Shown: positions 11,790 through 23,490, counted from the stretch's first letter. The stretch: 64,000 nucleotides of DNA from Acanthococcus lagerstroemiae (GCA_031841125.1 CM063109.1:10702321-10766320); one strand, 5' to 3'. The notes: generated by a model from the sequence alone, not told the origin. Numbers and translations: made by a program.

Positions 11790-12610
11790 TACGGAATGAG
11801 AGGATTCATTCATTTCATTTGCGTGCAAGGTGGCGCTATATGCACCGAGCGCTCAGACTTTGCAGTCCATTGCACTATTCCTCAAGTTGCTGTTAAGGAT
11901 CAGCTCAGTATCCTCAGTTTTATGGCCAAAGTGAGAATTTTACTTAGCTTTATCTCTTTGACTTCACTGGGTGCTGGATATTCTAGCCCCAATGCTTCGC
12001 GACTTGTCCCGGCTATTGCTGGGCACCGACATATATGATATGGATCGAGGTTTCTTCCTCTTCTCCACAGTACCTACAGGAGCCGCTTCTTACCACTCCT
12101 ATTTTATACCACATGTGTTTTATGGCCCCATGACCGGTTAGTAGCCGACCATGAAGCTTGCATGTTTCCTGTCAAGCCTTAATAGGAACTTGGCATACTT
12201 ACTGGGGTGTCCCCTATCAGTGTTTTGCTGACGTTCATGCCACTGACCAACCGCCAGTGCATTTCCGTCTGCTTACTTATCCAGGCCTTTACTTTGGATT
12301 TTATGACGCTGTATGCTACAGGAAGACACGGCCTGGGCGTTGCCAGTTCCTTTTTGGTGCCCTCCTTCGCTAGATTGCCAGCGATCATGTTCCCTTTTAT
12401 GCCGCAGTGTCCCGGTGTCCATAGTATGGTGACCCGGTTCTCCTGAGCAATGGTGTAGTTTGTTAACACACTCCGCCACTACCAGGGATGTAGTTTGGTG
12501 TGACGATAGTACTTTGATAGCCACCTGAATTATTTGGAATTCATTGAAGAGCACTTTCCTGTTGAAAGAATGATAAGTGACAGAGCTACGTGACTGCGTC
12601 GGCAATTCTA
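11790..12610 (-). pseudogene. LINE 3' end with RNase H domain (copy A)
   Basis: Minus-strand ORF 12469-12179 contains ILWTPGHCGIKGNMIAGNLAKEG, the C-terminal half of an RNase H domain as found in I/R1-group non-LTR retrotransposons (W.PGH.GI.GN..A..LA..G). It is followed by a frameshifted C-terminal region resembling the CxxC...H...C knuckle and then a 3' untranslated end (AGTCTGAGCGCTCGGTG ... GCGCCACC) to about 11800. A second copy lies on the plus strand at 36113-38590. The two match closely around 12290-12350, which gives the empty site for an insertion in copy B. Broken by frameshifts. Confidence 0.75.
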
Positions 12611-14790
12611 CTCGACATTATAATCAGTTCAATATGAAATCGACCTTAGAAGTCAAAAATCACATTATTCTATCACCAGTGGAGTTTTACTGTTCTACAC
12701 AATATTTCCAAATTGAATTTCAGCTAACCAACTAGCTCATTCTTGACGGTGGTGTATCAATCTATTCATTTTTTGATTACAACTCAAAATTCAAAATCTC
12801 GAGATGGCCAGTGAGCATCGAGCAATGGGAAATTCGGAATCACTGATCACTGATATGGGATAAAAAAATTAAATGTCTTCTCGGCTTAAATTTTCCATCC
12901 CTGGTTTTTGGAATAACACTCTTCAATTGAATGCTTCGTGTGTAGTTCAATACATCCGAGTTACAAACAAATATATCTGAATATTATACCGGCGGAACAG
13001 AGGACGAATAGGAATTTCCGTCTGGAATACTGGATTCGGACTCCAACTTCGTACACCAGAAAACAGATTAGAAGTTCATGTTGGTCTCAAGAGGAAACAA
13101 CGAAATTAGAGCCACTTTCCGAGTCGTTTATCGATTACGGTTAGTGTTACAAAGTGCTCCTGTGCTTTGTTACTTCAGTTTACTGTATGTATTTTGCTGT
13201 TGGTTCGTGAAAAACAATCAACAGGCCAAGCTGGAGAGAGCCCTTCAAAAAGAGAGGCTGAATTCCTGACTGAGACTGTGTTAGATTCTGGTGCTTGTTT
13301 TTGAACTTTGGAAGGGGGTCACTCCCGGCTTAGAATGAAAAAATAAATATGTACTTAATACAGAGTAGTATTTCTCTCGGTCGTCATTTCGGTTTAAATC
13401 CTATGTACGTATCTTGACAATCGGATTCTGACGCTACCCAATTGACAATTTGGCGAGCGCTCACACAACATATCACAAACCACTACCGTCTTGAGACTTT
13501 TGGCCAATCACATTTTCTTGTGAGTGTTCAACATCTCATCATTTTAAGATAGTGTGTGTGAAGTGATTGCTCAGCATTAGTGTGATTACTGAGTGATGTT
13601 CACAAATGCACTCACAATTGGCCTCATTGTCAATCGGGTACTTTTAAATTCAGAGTTCAAAATACATCCTGACTGACTTCGGAAACATTTCAGTATTTCC
13701 AAACAATCCAATGTATTGCTTTTAATCTCCCCAAAAGTTTAGTGTATCCCTCTTGAACATCCTCCAGTCACTGACCTGCGATAGAAATATTGCTATGTCG
13801 AAGAAGTCGCGTATTTATGAATTTTGGAAAGGAGTGACACATCTGGTTTAAGATAAAAATTAAAAAGTGTGCTTAGTATAGTGTGATGTCTTTGGCCCTC
13901 CATGGGCTCTTCATAGGGGAGGGATGAAACTAAATGAGATCTTCCTGCGGTACATCCGCGGCAATCAAGTGGTCGTCAAATAGGCTTTCGAAACCTATGT
14001 ATTCTGGCAATTTGATGTTGACCACAGTTTTGACTTCAGTCGTAAAAAATGTCCCACTTCACTTTAGAAAGTTTCAAGATCTTTAAAACAACAGTGAGAT
14101 AGAAAAAGTAATTTTGTATTAGTGAAGTTATGTGTGTTGGTTTTCAATGCAGACTATATTGTATTTCGACCTTATTTGTATTGTCAAGTTCGTAAATGCA
14201 AATAGCTTTTCAAAAGTGGATAGGGGAGCAGGCTCAAATCTTTTTCACACGCGAATTTGTACAGAATGGTTCAGCCCCGGCCATCCATATAAATTTTTCA
14301 AAAGAAAGGAAGGAGAAGTAGCTGAGTCTCTTAAGCCCTCTATTTGTATTTGTGATTAAGTCCGGGTTTTGAATACTTTTTATAATTTACGAGTAAAATT
14401 CATGGGTGAATCGCGTTGAAAATTTGTCAAATTGTAGTGATTATTGAAATGTCAACACAATCTCATCGTGAAGTTGAGAACTGGTATGTACTTGGAACAA
14501 ACTTACATTAATTAGTGCTCGTGAAGTAGCATCTCATACACGAGGTAAATATATTGGGTATGAATTTGATACCTATAGAAAATTGAACCAATGTTATTTC
14601 TAGTTACGCGTGTTTTCATGTGGGTATAGCAGTATTTATTCAGACTCCTACCCCCACTCCCATGATTAATAACTTTTTTGAAATAGGTATGAAAAACTGT
14701 GTTTAGTAATTTTAATGGGACTACGTAGTCTAGAATAACTTTTGTTCGATAGTTAAGACTTAACAAGATTATCATTTTTGAAAAGGTCCT

Positions 14791-14796
<6 letters not shown>
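12611..14796. other. Non-coding; possible old ~520-bp duplication
   Basis: No genes seen. Two stretches (about 13260-13450 and 13780-14020) share diverged blocks such as GAAYTTTGGAARGGRGT, AAACCTATGTA and a TTAGTATA motif, suggesting an old direct duplication. Confidence 0.35.

Positions 14797-14844
<48 letters not shown>
14797..14844. repeat. (CT)n microsatellite
   Basis: About 24 uninterrupted CT dinucleotides. Confidence 0.95.
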
Positions 14845-14848
<4 letters not shown>

Positions 14849-15179
14849 AAACCACCGAATCGAAAATTTCGGCTTGATTACCGCGATTATCAAATTCGCG
14901 TCATGTCCCAAGCATCCCAAAGGAGTCAGCAGCAGATCCAGAATGCCGTCTTGGAAGTGACAATCCAGACTGAATACAAGAATTTATTAGTTTTCACCCC
15001 CTCCCCATTGTTTGGTTAATTTCTACGCCTTCAATATGGTTACTGAATAAGTGAAATACTTGGAGACAGTGCTGCGAACTATTTTCTCGTTATACCGGGA
15101 AAACAAAAATGACTTTTGAAGTATGCGCTAAGTATAGAAATTACTGGAATATTGACCAGATGACCTTGTCTGGAAAATC

Positions 15180-15590
15180 ATCCAAATGTCATTCAATTTC
15201 TTGTTTTTTTGGTCAAAGGGGATTCGTTTTTATGTCCCTTCAGAACTCTATAGATCTCACTTGGTGGAGCGTTTAGTGATGCACGCATGCCAAAGTAGCT
15301 CCCCAGACACCGCACCCCTGGCCTCAGAAACTACCCTTTCGAGTGTCGCGTCAGTGAACATCGGGGTCCATTGAGGCTGGCCCGAGCCCCCATTTCACCT
15401 CTCCGCTTTGGATTCACTGTTCTGCCAGGGTCGCTATGGGACACCCTACTGACCGAGGCAACGTTCACCCAGCATTAACCTGGAATTCGGGCACACTATA
15501 GATAGACGCGCTACCTCCGTCGCCCCTTACCTCCTCGTCCTGGTACGTGTTGTGACGCTGGAAGGTGGTGACGGTGGGGTGAGCCCTGCC
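15180..15590 (-). repeat. R1-like 3'-end repeat, copy A
   Basis: Read on the minus strand it matches 22200-22485 and 51770-51985: the blocks GGGGGCTCGGGC, CGAAAGGGTAGTTTC and TTTGGCATGCGTGCATC occur in the same order. At 22.2 kb this sequence directly follows an R1-like coding fragment, so I take it as the element's 3' untranslated region. Diverged, non-coding. Confidence 0.6.
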
Positions 15591-15618
15591 GGGAGAAAGA
15601 ATTTATAGATCTCTCTTT

Positions 15619-15828
15619 TTCATTTTGCTCTCAAACCGAGCCCTGGAATCCGCCCTTCCGAGCATCACTTCAGAGACGTCGGGGAGACTGTTAGGGGCAG
15701 TCTTAGCCCTCTTCTCTTCTTGCCGAAAAACCGGCCTCGGTCGAGATGTAGCGAGTTGCTACGTGGGCTAGAACCCGGGACCTCTGTATTCCGATACCAG
15801 CGCGCTATCCACTCGGCCAACCAGACAC
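15619..15828 (-). repeat. tRNA-derived SINE, family 1, copy B
   Basis: Minus-strand tRNA-like head: A-box TGGCCGAGTGG at 15809-15819 and B-box-like GGGTTCTAGCCC at 15765-15776. The body is shared with 890-1122 (CCCTGGAATCCGCCCTT, GAGACGTCRGGGAG, GCCGAAAAACCGGCCT on the plus strand). Head features resemble class II (Leu/Ser-type) tRNAs, but the source tRNA is not determined. Confidence 0.8.
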
Positions 15829-15849
15829 TCCTAAATTTGTTTACGAATC

Positions 15850-16200
15850 TTCAGTATTTTTCCAAACAATGTTTAAGATTCGTGTAAGACTTCTCGTGAC
15901 TGTGTCAGACTTTGTGAAGATTCCTCAAGATTGTGTCGAGGTCTTATTGGTTTTAACGAGTTTATTTAATACCTTGAGACCTGTTTTAGACTCTCTAAGC
16001 TTGTTTAAACTGTCTCCCAATCTTCCAGATTGTTTGAAATTATCGAAAACTCTTCCAGATTTGATTAAGACACTTCAGGAGTTGATCAATAAGCTGTTTG
16101 TAGGATTTTTTAAAAATTTATTCAACTTTTCCAAGACTCTTGCAGGCTTTTTAAAATTTCTCTCAGAACTGTTGTAAGACTCTGTATGACCATTTCAGAC
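15850..16200 (+). repeat. Degenerate ~15-nt periodic repeat with open frame
   Basis: The plus-strand frame 15869-16177 stays open for about 100 codons and reads as a Leu/Lys/Phe-rich string (LPDCLKLSKTLPDLIKTLQ). At DNA level it is a drifting array of short units such as GACTSTTYCAGATTGTTTAA. The open frame looks like a by-product of the repeat period (a multiple of three) and not a gene. No homology recognised. Confidence 0.5.
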
Positions 16201-16357
16201 GTGCTCAAGACACATAAGCATTTTAAATTAGTCAAATTTTTCTCTCTGAGAGGGGCAGTTGCCCTCACTGCCTTCTCCATGTATCTGTAGCTCCACAGTA
16301 TGGTAGTTCTCAAAATATGACATGAAATATCTTTCATTTCCCTCTACATACTAAAAA

Positions 16358-16640
16358 AGTAAAATCCGCCGCCGCCACCACAACCACCACCTCCGGGAGA
16401 AAAAAATCCACAGTGGGTTGCCTACCCTGTCCCTTAATTGCTCATTTCTCCGGGGATAGTCTACCTTCGGGAAAGGGTTCATGGTGGAAGAGGGAGCTTA
16501 GTAAAATCCGCGGCCGCCACCGCCTCCGGGAGAAAAAACCCACTGCGGGTTGCCTACCGAGCAAAGGCCTCTCCACACAGAGCTCAGTTGTTGCGATTGG
16601 CGGCTACTCTCCGCCGTGGAAGGCTACAAATTTCTCAATT
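16358..16640. repeat. Short direct duplication (TCCGGGAGAAAAAA blocks)
   Basis: Two blocks around 16360-16430 and 16505-16560 share AAAATCCGC-GCCGCCACC, CCTCCGGGAGAAAAAA and GGGTTGCCTACC. Overlapping ORFs here have no recognisable domain. Probably repeat-derived. Confidence 0.5.
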
Positions 16641-16780
16641 TCGTCCCTGCATCTTGTCAACGCTCTTCCCCTCGATCTTTTTGCCTCATACGGCGTTCAG
16701 ATTTCCATCTATCCAAATTTTGTCGTGCGATGTGGCCAGCATAGCTCCATTTCATTTTTTTGGTTTTGTATCGTAAATCC

Positions 16781-17018
16781 AATAAATACCACTGCCGATA
16801 AAACGTTGGAATTTGAGAGTCCTGCATCGACCACTCGAGTCAATCGAATGATGATTTTCCCAGGCTTAACACAGACAGTGAAAAGCAGTATTCAGATCTG
16901 TGCTGAATTTTATGAGTCGTGAATCAGTATCAGCGTGGGTATTCGATGCTGCACTGTTTTTGGAGTAGTGGAGTTACGTTTCTGCTGTGGATTCTGCTGA
17001 ATTATGAGAAATGTTGTA
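16781..17018 (+). repeat. ~350-bp array, unit 1 (left part)
   Basis: Begins near CTGCCGATAAAACGTTGG and continues CTCGAGTCAATCGAATGATGAT ... GGAGTTACGTTTCTGCTGTGG ... ATGTTGTA. The remaining part of this unit is at 21526-21640, separated by a transposon. Later units start at 22536, about 22880 and about 23241. Confidence 0.75.
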
Positions 17019-17494
17019 GGGGAGACCGGGATAAGTTGTTCACGGAGTAAGTTGTCTCAGCCTCCATGTCACCCATGAAAAAGGTGCTTTTTTGAATCCG
17101 ATGACGTCACGCTACTCCTTAGTGTACCAACATTTCATCCATACTAGGGTACTATACTTTTCACGCAGGCATACTGGACCGCCATTTTGATTCCCAAGTT
17201 AGTCCGAACATTCTTGGACGCGCTCGCGCACCCGGTCGCGAACAGGTGATCATATAGGGCTGCCAAAAACATGCTTTGGCATATTTTTCGTTTGTGAATC
17301 AAGTCAAGCATTTCGAGGATATCTTTGCGAAACATGACATTCTGAGTGAAATAAGCCCTATTTGAAAGTGCATATGTTTTGCATATTTCGCATATTTGAT
17401 GTTGTAGAAGCACATCTGGAGCATATTTTATCAAACTTTCTAAATTTTTGCAATTTTGGACATATTTTTGAACATCCAGTACACTCTATCGTTG

Positions 17495-18092
17495 AGCGTA
17501 TTTATTTATTTATTTATTTAAATTTCTTTACTGCACTGATAAGTGATAAACGTTGGAGAAAATTAAAGTTGTCGGTTGTGACAACACTCCGTTTGCTTTG
17601 GTCTTGGTACACGAAGTATAGAAAATTTGTTGGAACAACAGTGCCATTAAAAAAGAATACTGGACGGGAAAAATATCCTACTCGGTTTACATACGAAATT
17701 ATTGAAAAATTGAAAAAGAAATCCTCTCTACATAAAGAGATTAAAAAGAAACCTAATGAAGAGTTGAAGCAAAAATTCAGGCACATAAAAAAATAAATCA
17801 AGGTTTTAATGACAAAAGCGTGAAATGCATATAAAAATGCTTTGGAGGACAGAATGAAGTCTCAGCCAAAAGAATTCTGGCGAGAGATTGCCGATAGGCA
17901 AAGTAGTAGGTTGGAGGGGAGGAGAGAGAGGAGAGAGTGAGGAGAGAGAGAGGAGAGGAGGAGGAGAGAAGAGAGGAGGAGGAGAGAAGAGAGGAGGAGG
18001 AGTGAGAGGAGGGGAGGAGAGAAAGGAGGAGAGGAGGAGTTCTCTCCTCTCCTGTCTCCTCTCCCCTCTCCTCATTCCTCTTCCTCCCTCCC

Positions 18093-18129
<37 letters not shown>

Positions 18130-20170
18130 TCTCCTCTGGCACAGAGTTACCTTTGGTGAACACATTTACACAAGTTCAGATACCATTGCGGAATCATTTA
18201 CAAACTATTTTTCCAGTGTTTTTAGCGATAAGAATGTAACTCAGAACCAAACTCAGAGTGCTAATGGGCGAGGCTTACTGGAGGCGAACGCCTTATATCG
18301 GTAGGTGTGATCACTATGTAGGATATGAAACGTGCCCTGCATGACTTTAAACCTAAATCATCTTGTGACCCTAATTCCATTCCACCATACATATTTCGAA
18401 CTTGCTCACACTTTTTAATTACTCCCTTAACTTATGTCTGCGATACTGCCTTTGAGACAGGTATTTATCCAACAATATGGAAAATGTCGAAAGTTATTCC
18501 ACTTTACAAGTCAGGCAGAATAAACGAAATAAAAAATTCTCGTCCCATCTCTCTAATTCCACTCGCGGCCGAAATTTTTGAAACGGTCTTGCACAAATAT
18601 CTATACAATCAATCCAAAAATATCTTATCTCCCTGTCAACATGACTTTGGAAAGGGATATTCAGTGCAGACAAATCTAATTAACTTCACACATGATATCA
18701 ATATAACCCTCTCTAAGGGTGGGCAAATAGATACCTACCATTTACACGCATTTTCCAAAGGCCTTTGCCACTGTCAACCACAAACTCTTACTCCAAAAAT
18801 TGTGCAGCTTTGGCTTTTCAAAAGATCTAATAACTCTATTTCACTCCTACTTAAATAACAGAATGCAGTTTGTCGAGTATAAAGGAGTGGCCTCTACGTG
18901 TTATAAGAGTATGTGGTTTTGGGTTCATACCTATTTTTAATTTTTGTCGATGATCTTTCTGAAAAAATCCAATACTTAAAATTATTGCTGTGTGCAGATG
19001 ATATGAAAATTTATAAAATTATGAAATCTCAAAATGACTGTGCTAAACTGCAACAAGATTTTGACTCATTAGTTGAGTGGAGTGATGGTAACTTGTTACC
19101 ATTTAATACTGACATGGGTGAAAAATTACCTGCTCAAGAAAAATATGCCCCATTTCATACGAGTATAAAATAAAAAAAGATACACTTAGGTGTATAAATT
19201 TTGTAAAAGACTAAGGCATCATTTTGGATTCGAAATTATTATTCAAAATGCATATCGATCACATAACTTTAAAATCTAAAAAAATAATTGGCTTCATAAA
19301 TAGAAAAATGGAACTTGATATAAAAATTTAGAAACAATGAAAATTCTTTATTCTAGTTTTATCAGACCAATATTAGAATTCTCCTCTGTAATATGGGATC
19401 CCAAAACTCAACAAAGTAAAGTGAAAATTTAAAGAGAAAATTGAGAATATTCAAAAAAAATTTTTGAAATACTTATATTGCAAAATCTTTACATATTATC
19501 CTTTTGAAATTGTATACAAAGAACTTTTGGTTGCTTTTGAGATTGTGAATCTAAAAAATAGAAGATGTTTGTCAAAGTTGATCTTCTTGAGGGATATTTT
19601 GAATAACAAAATTTGGATTCCAACAAATTAATACGTATTCAATTCAGGGTCCCTACATTGATTACAAGAAATACTGATCTGTTTGTGACACGTACAGGCT
19701 CAGCATCAAGTATGAACAATACTCTAGCATTATATAATAATATTATCCAAAAAGACCCTGGAATCGACATATTCTTCATAAGTAGGAAACAGTATGTTTC
19801 ATCGGTTATTAAAGTACTCGAAGGTATGTAGGTCCTAGACTCTGCAGTTCTTTCCTTTATACCACACAAGTGTGATTTGTTTTGGCCCCTTGGCTTCCTT
19901 CAACCCACAGTTCTCAATTCACAATTCTCAACTGCCGCCTGTGGACCTGCGCGCCCCTCACTCCCCGCTCTGCCCGTGTGCTGGTGCCTTTCTCCCCCTC
20001 CTTCTTTCCGCCTTCTTTTCCTTCTTCTTTATCCCCAGCTTTCCTTCGAAAAGTATTTTTTGTTTTTGATTTTCAGAATAATAATTACATATTGTAATTA
20101 CTGTCCCTCCCTGTCAGTGGGACCCTCGGGCTCCTGTTGGGGGGATTCTAATACAAATAAATAAAATTTT
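17495..20170 (+). pseudogene. Jockey-like non-LTR retrotransposon, decayed
   Basis: Plus-strand blocks in order. A linker region with FWREIADRQS is near 17875. Next comes GEHIYTSSDTIAESFTNYFSSVFSD (18150-18240), the typical pre-RT segment. Then the reverse transcriptase N-terminal half follows, KSSCDPNSIPPYIFR ... WKMSKVIPLYKSG ... SRPISLIPLAAEIFE ... FGKGYSVQTNL (18325-18858). FVDDLSEKIQYLKLLLCADDMKIYK is at 18950-19020, where CADDMKIY is the catalytic Y/FADD-type block. C-terminal remnants run to 19850, and the 3' end is A-rich (AATAAATAAAATTTT) at about 20165. Frames shift repeatedly and a simple-sequence hairpin replaces part of the linker. Dead copy. Confidence 0.75.
17915..18140. repeat. 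Polypurine/polypyrimidine hairpin
   Basis: About 115 bp of GAGAGG/GGAGGA repeats is followed at 18041 by about 100 bp of the complementary CCTCTCC repeats, so the strand can fold on itself. Both strands are open in several frames only because of the low complexity. It lies inside the LINE at 17495-20170. Confidence 0.9.
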
Positions 20171-20464
20171 AAAAAATGTTGCAATTATAATCTGCTCATT
20201 TTCTTCTCTAAAATGATACCCGTATTACAGTATTACAGTAGAATATTTTGGAATATTTCGACTTTTTTGGGAATATTCTTGACATATTTAGCAACAAAAA
20301 CAGCATAAAATATGCGCATATTTTACCTGTTTTTTAAGCATATTTCTGGCAGCTCGTTAGTGATCAGGGATGTTCTGGCTAGTTGGGAATCAAAGTGGTG
20401 GTCCATTATACCTGTGTGAAACTATAGAGCCTTATCCATACATGATAGAACTCGCGATTATGGA

Positions 20465-20698
20465 CAGGGATTCAGGGACGTACAGATGCAGGGGGGCAAC
20501 TCATCCCCTCTGTAGGAATTTTTCACTCAGCAGTTGGGAAAATTTAGGTGAGTTCGAAAAATCCAACAAGTTAAAAGGAGGTTTTATTTTCTTTGCTTGC
20601 TTTGATACTCGGGAATTAATTCTGAGTTGAGTCAGCTGGGACTTTAACAATTTATATCCCCCTCTTCTCCAGGAAAAACTCTTCGGTACGTCCCTGAT
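20465..20698 (+). mobile_element. MITE, CAGGGACGTACC family, copy 4
   Basis: Contains CAGGGACGTAC (20473) and CTTCGGTACGTCCCTG (ends 20696). ATTATGGA at 20457-20464 is repeated at 20699-20706, a perfect 8-bp duplication if the termini are taken as 20465 and 20698. Non-coding. Confidence 0.75.
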
Positions 20699-21525
20699 AT
20701 TATGGAACCAACCAGCAAAATCTGTTTTTTGAGACACGTGATTCGAAATTCAAGAGCCAGGTAGAAAACTATATGACATAGCGTTCAATGATGAGCTTTT
20801 TTCAACGTGAGTACACATTTTTGAATCGGGGGCCCAATTTTGAAAAATTCTACTTTTTACGCTCTTTCCAACGATACTAATAACTCATTTTGTTTACCAA
20901 TGTCGGTAGGTTCTTACGCTGAACAGCGTCCGTTTATAGTGGTTTGATATTTTGATAACACAAAATATTTAGCAAAAAAGTCACGTTTTATAAACAAGAA
21001 GTTCACTCTCATGAGTGTAATATTTTACACTGGCAAAAATCAAATACTGAGTGGTTATAGTGGAATTTCTTCGGCTATCTTGGGATGTATCAGAACCTAT
21101 AATTACTTTTATCCCCCCCCCCCAAAAAAAAAAAAATAAAAAAATTGTAGTTTCTAAATCCCCTAAATCCTGGGCAAATTGTCCCATTACAAAAATTATC
21201 AATTAGTGCGAATTTCGTTACATGTGTTTTGAAAATGGCACGAAAATAAATTCGTAAGATATTTCATCACATTTTGAACTCGTTTTTAGCACAAAACTAT
21301 TTACCCCATCAGGTATAACAACTTACCCGGGTATAGGGCGAGTTGTCACAAAAGAAGTAGCCGTGCTTTAAAATGTTTGGGGCCAACCGTATGAAAAAAT
21401 TTTTGTGTTTTTTATACATAATTTTGTAGCCAAGAGTTGTTACTACAATTTGAGCCAAATTTGAAGTTTTTCTGTCCAATAGTTTTTTCATAATTAATGG
21501 TGACAACTAACCCCGATCTCCCCTA

Positions 21526-21640
21526 AAGATGGGTTAGCTTGCCATCATCTAGCTTACCGTAACTGGATACTGAGAAATGCTGAATTTGTTTTGCGACTAG
21601 AGTGATATACAGAGACTGATATTGCGTATTCTTAAGTCGA
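21526..21640 (+). repeat. ~350-bp array, unit 1 (right part)
   Basis: Continues unit 1 after the TA transposon: CTTGCCATCATCTAGCTTA ... TTTTGCGACTAGAGTGATA ... CTTAAGTCGA, matching the same part of the unit at 22749-22850. Confidence 0.75.
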
Positions 21641-22485
21641 TTTACCGCTGATCGAGCTGGAGGTCGGCGAGATAGCGGAGGTGTACAACGCGCAGAAGAA
21701 GGCGAGGACACGACAGGAAGCACGCCGGACAAAGTGTGGCATTCAGCTGACCACGCTCCAGAAATGGAAGGACATTCTTCCAAAGGCGAATGGACCAGAG
21801 GGCTGATTAGTGACATCGACCTGTGGACGGGTAGGAAGCACGGTAATCTGAACTTCCACCTGACCCAGGTCTTAAGCGGTCACGGGTGTTTCGGCACGTA
21901 CCTGCATCGGATGGCGATAAGGCCGAGCACCGAGTGCACACACTGCGGATGAGGAGTGGAGAACACACCATGGCATACCCTATTCGAGTGCGAGGCCTGG
22001 GAGCAAGAGAGGCATGTGGCGCTACCGATCGATTCCGGAGAAGAGGAGGCCTACGATAACGGCGTGATCGGCTGTCTTGCGCCGGATACTCTGGTCCCGA
22101 AGATGCTGAGGAGCCGAAGCGGATGGAACCAGGTGTCGGCCTTCATTCGGTCATCATGAAGAAGAAGATGGAGACATAGTGGTCGAGAGATCGCCCGTAG
22201 GTAAGGGCCGCAGCGGAGAGTGAAGAGGCAGCGCGTCCGGCTGTGGGGGACCTGAATTCCAGGCGAGCGCTCAGGGACGCGGACCTCGGTCAGTAGGAAA
22301 CCCTATAGTGGCCCTGGCAGGACGCGCGCACCGTTGCGGCACGGAGAAATGGGGGCTCGGGCCCGGCCCCAAAGTGTTCCTCCGGCTACTGATACGATAC
22401 TCGAAAGGGTAGTTTCCGGTGCCGGGGATACGGTGTCATAGGGGCCACTTTGGCATGCGTGCATCGCCATACGTCCCACCACACC
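21641..22485 (+). pseudogene. R1-like non-LTR C-terminal fragment with 3' UTR
   Basis: Plus-strand frame 21734-22159 reads LSGHGCFGTYLHRM, then ECTHCG, then NTPWHTLFECEAWEQER. This matches the C-terminal zinc-knuckle region of R1-clade proteins (LTGHG.F..YLHR...S..C..C......H..F.C..W...R), with one UGA stop after the HCG. It is followed by a GC-rich 3' UTR related to 15180-15590 and 51770-51985. The flanks ATTCTTAAGTCGA (21628-21640) and ATTCTTAAAAGTCGA (22486-22500) look like a target duplication inside the tandem array. So this is a 5'-truncated insertion. Confidence 0.75.
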
Positions 22486-22500
22486 ATTCTTAAAAGTCGA

Positions 22501-23490
22501 TGCACTTACGTTTAATCCTGAACGACGGTCATAAATAACACTGCCGACAAAACGTTGAAACTTAGAGTCATGCATCGATCATTTGATCGAATACTCGAGT
22601 CAATCGAATGATGATCTTCCCAAGCTCAACACAGACAGAGTTAAAAGCGGTATCGAGCAGCTGTGTTGAATTTTATCAGTCTTGATTTGGAGAAGTGGAG
22701 TTACGTTTCTGCTATGGATGCTACTGAATTATGAGACATGTTGTACTTGCCATCATCTAGCTTATCATAACTCGATTTTGGGATACACTGGTTTCGTTTT
22801 GCGACTAGAGTGATAAAAAGGACGATATTGCGTGTCCTTAAGTTGGTGCAGTTAAGTTTAATCCTGAACGAGGGTCACAAATAATGCCGACAAAACGTTG
22901 AATCTTGAGAGTCGTGCATCGATCACCTGATCGAATATACTCGAGTCAGTCGAATGATGATCGCTCGAAGGTTTGACACGGACAGTTAAAAAAGGGTTAG
23001 AGCAGCTGTGTTGAATCTTACGAATCTCGAATAAGTATCAGCTCTGGTATTCGATTCAGGACTCGGTTTAGAGTAGTAAAGTCACTTTTCTGCTGTGCAT
23101 GGTACTGAATTACAGGAGCGGATTACGGACGGGTTAGCCTGCTATCACCTGGCTTATCATGACTGGATTTTAGGAAATGCTGGGGATGATACTGCTTATT
23201 CTTAGGTTGATGCAGTTGTGTTCTGTACGAGGGTCACGAATACCGTCGCCGACAAAACGTTAGAACTTCAGAGTCTCGCATCGAGCACTCGATCGGATAC
23301 TCGAGTCAATCAGATGATGATACACCCGTAAAGATTTCGACACGGACAGTGCAAAGCGGAGTAGATCAGTTGCGTTGAATATTTTATGAGTCTCGAATGA
23401 GTATCAACTCGGTTATTTGATTCGGGACTCGGTTTAGAGTAGTAAAGTCACTTTTCTGCTGTAGATGCCACTAAATTAACTTGTAAGGAC
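22501..23490 (+). repeat. ~350-bp tandem array, units 2-4
   Basis: The landmark GCCGACAAAACGTT occurs at 22543, 22886 and 23248 (spacings 343 and 362), each followed by TCGAGTCARTCRRATGATGAT, ACACGGACAGT and TTTCTGCTRT. Units have diverged by perhaps 15-20 percent by eye. With unit 1 the array makes four copies. It ends about 300 bp from the alpha2-like receptor exon. Function unknown. Confidence 0.8.

Larger units (their letters stand above)
17254..20360. mobile_element. Nested hAT-like element (GGGCTGCC ends)
   Basis: Ends TAGGGCTGCCAAAAACATG and GCATATTTCTGGCAGCTCGTTA form imperfect inverted repeats, flanked by gtgatcat (17246-17253) and gtgatcag (20361-20368). ATATGC-rich subterminal sequence resembles the MITE at 26597-27342, including a shared block around GAGTGAAATAAGCCC. 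It is split by a jockey-like LINE (about 17495-20170). Confidence 0.55.
17019..21523. mobile_element. TA-flanked DNA transposon (Tc1/mariner-pogo-like), composite
   Basis: Left end GGGGAGACCGGGATAAGTTG; right end is the reverse complement of GGGGAGATCGGGGTTAGTTG. A TA dinucleotide flanks each end (17017-17018, 21524-21525), as for Tc1/mariner-type elements. Uninterrupted copies of the host array at 22.7 and 23.1 kb give the approximate empty site. No transposase of its own is readable. Most of the 4.5 kb is later insertions: a hAT-like element (17254-20360) and a MITE (20465-20698). Confidence 0.7.

Noticed and set aside
17798..18304. ORFs of 119-138 codons rich in Arg/Glu/Gly or Ser/Leu/Pro
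   Set aside because: They exist on both strands only because of the GAGAGG/CCTCTC hairpin.
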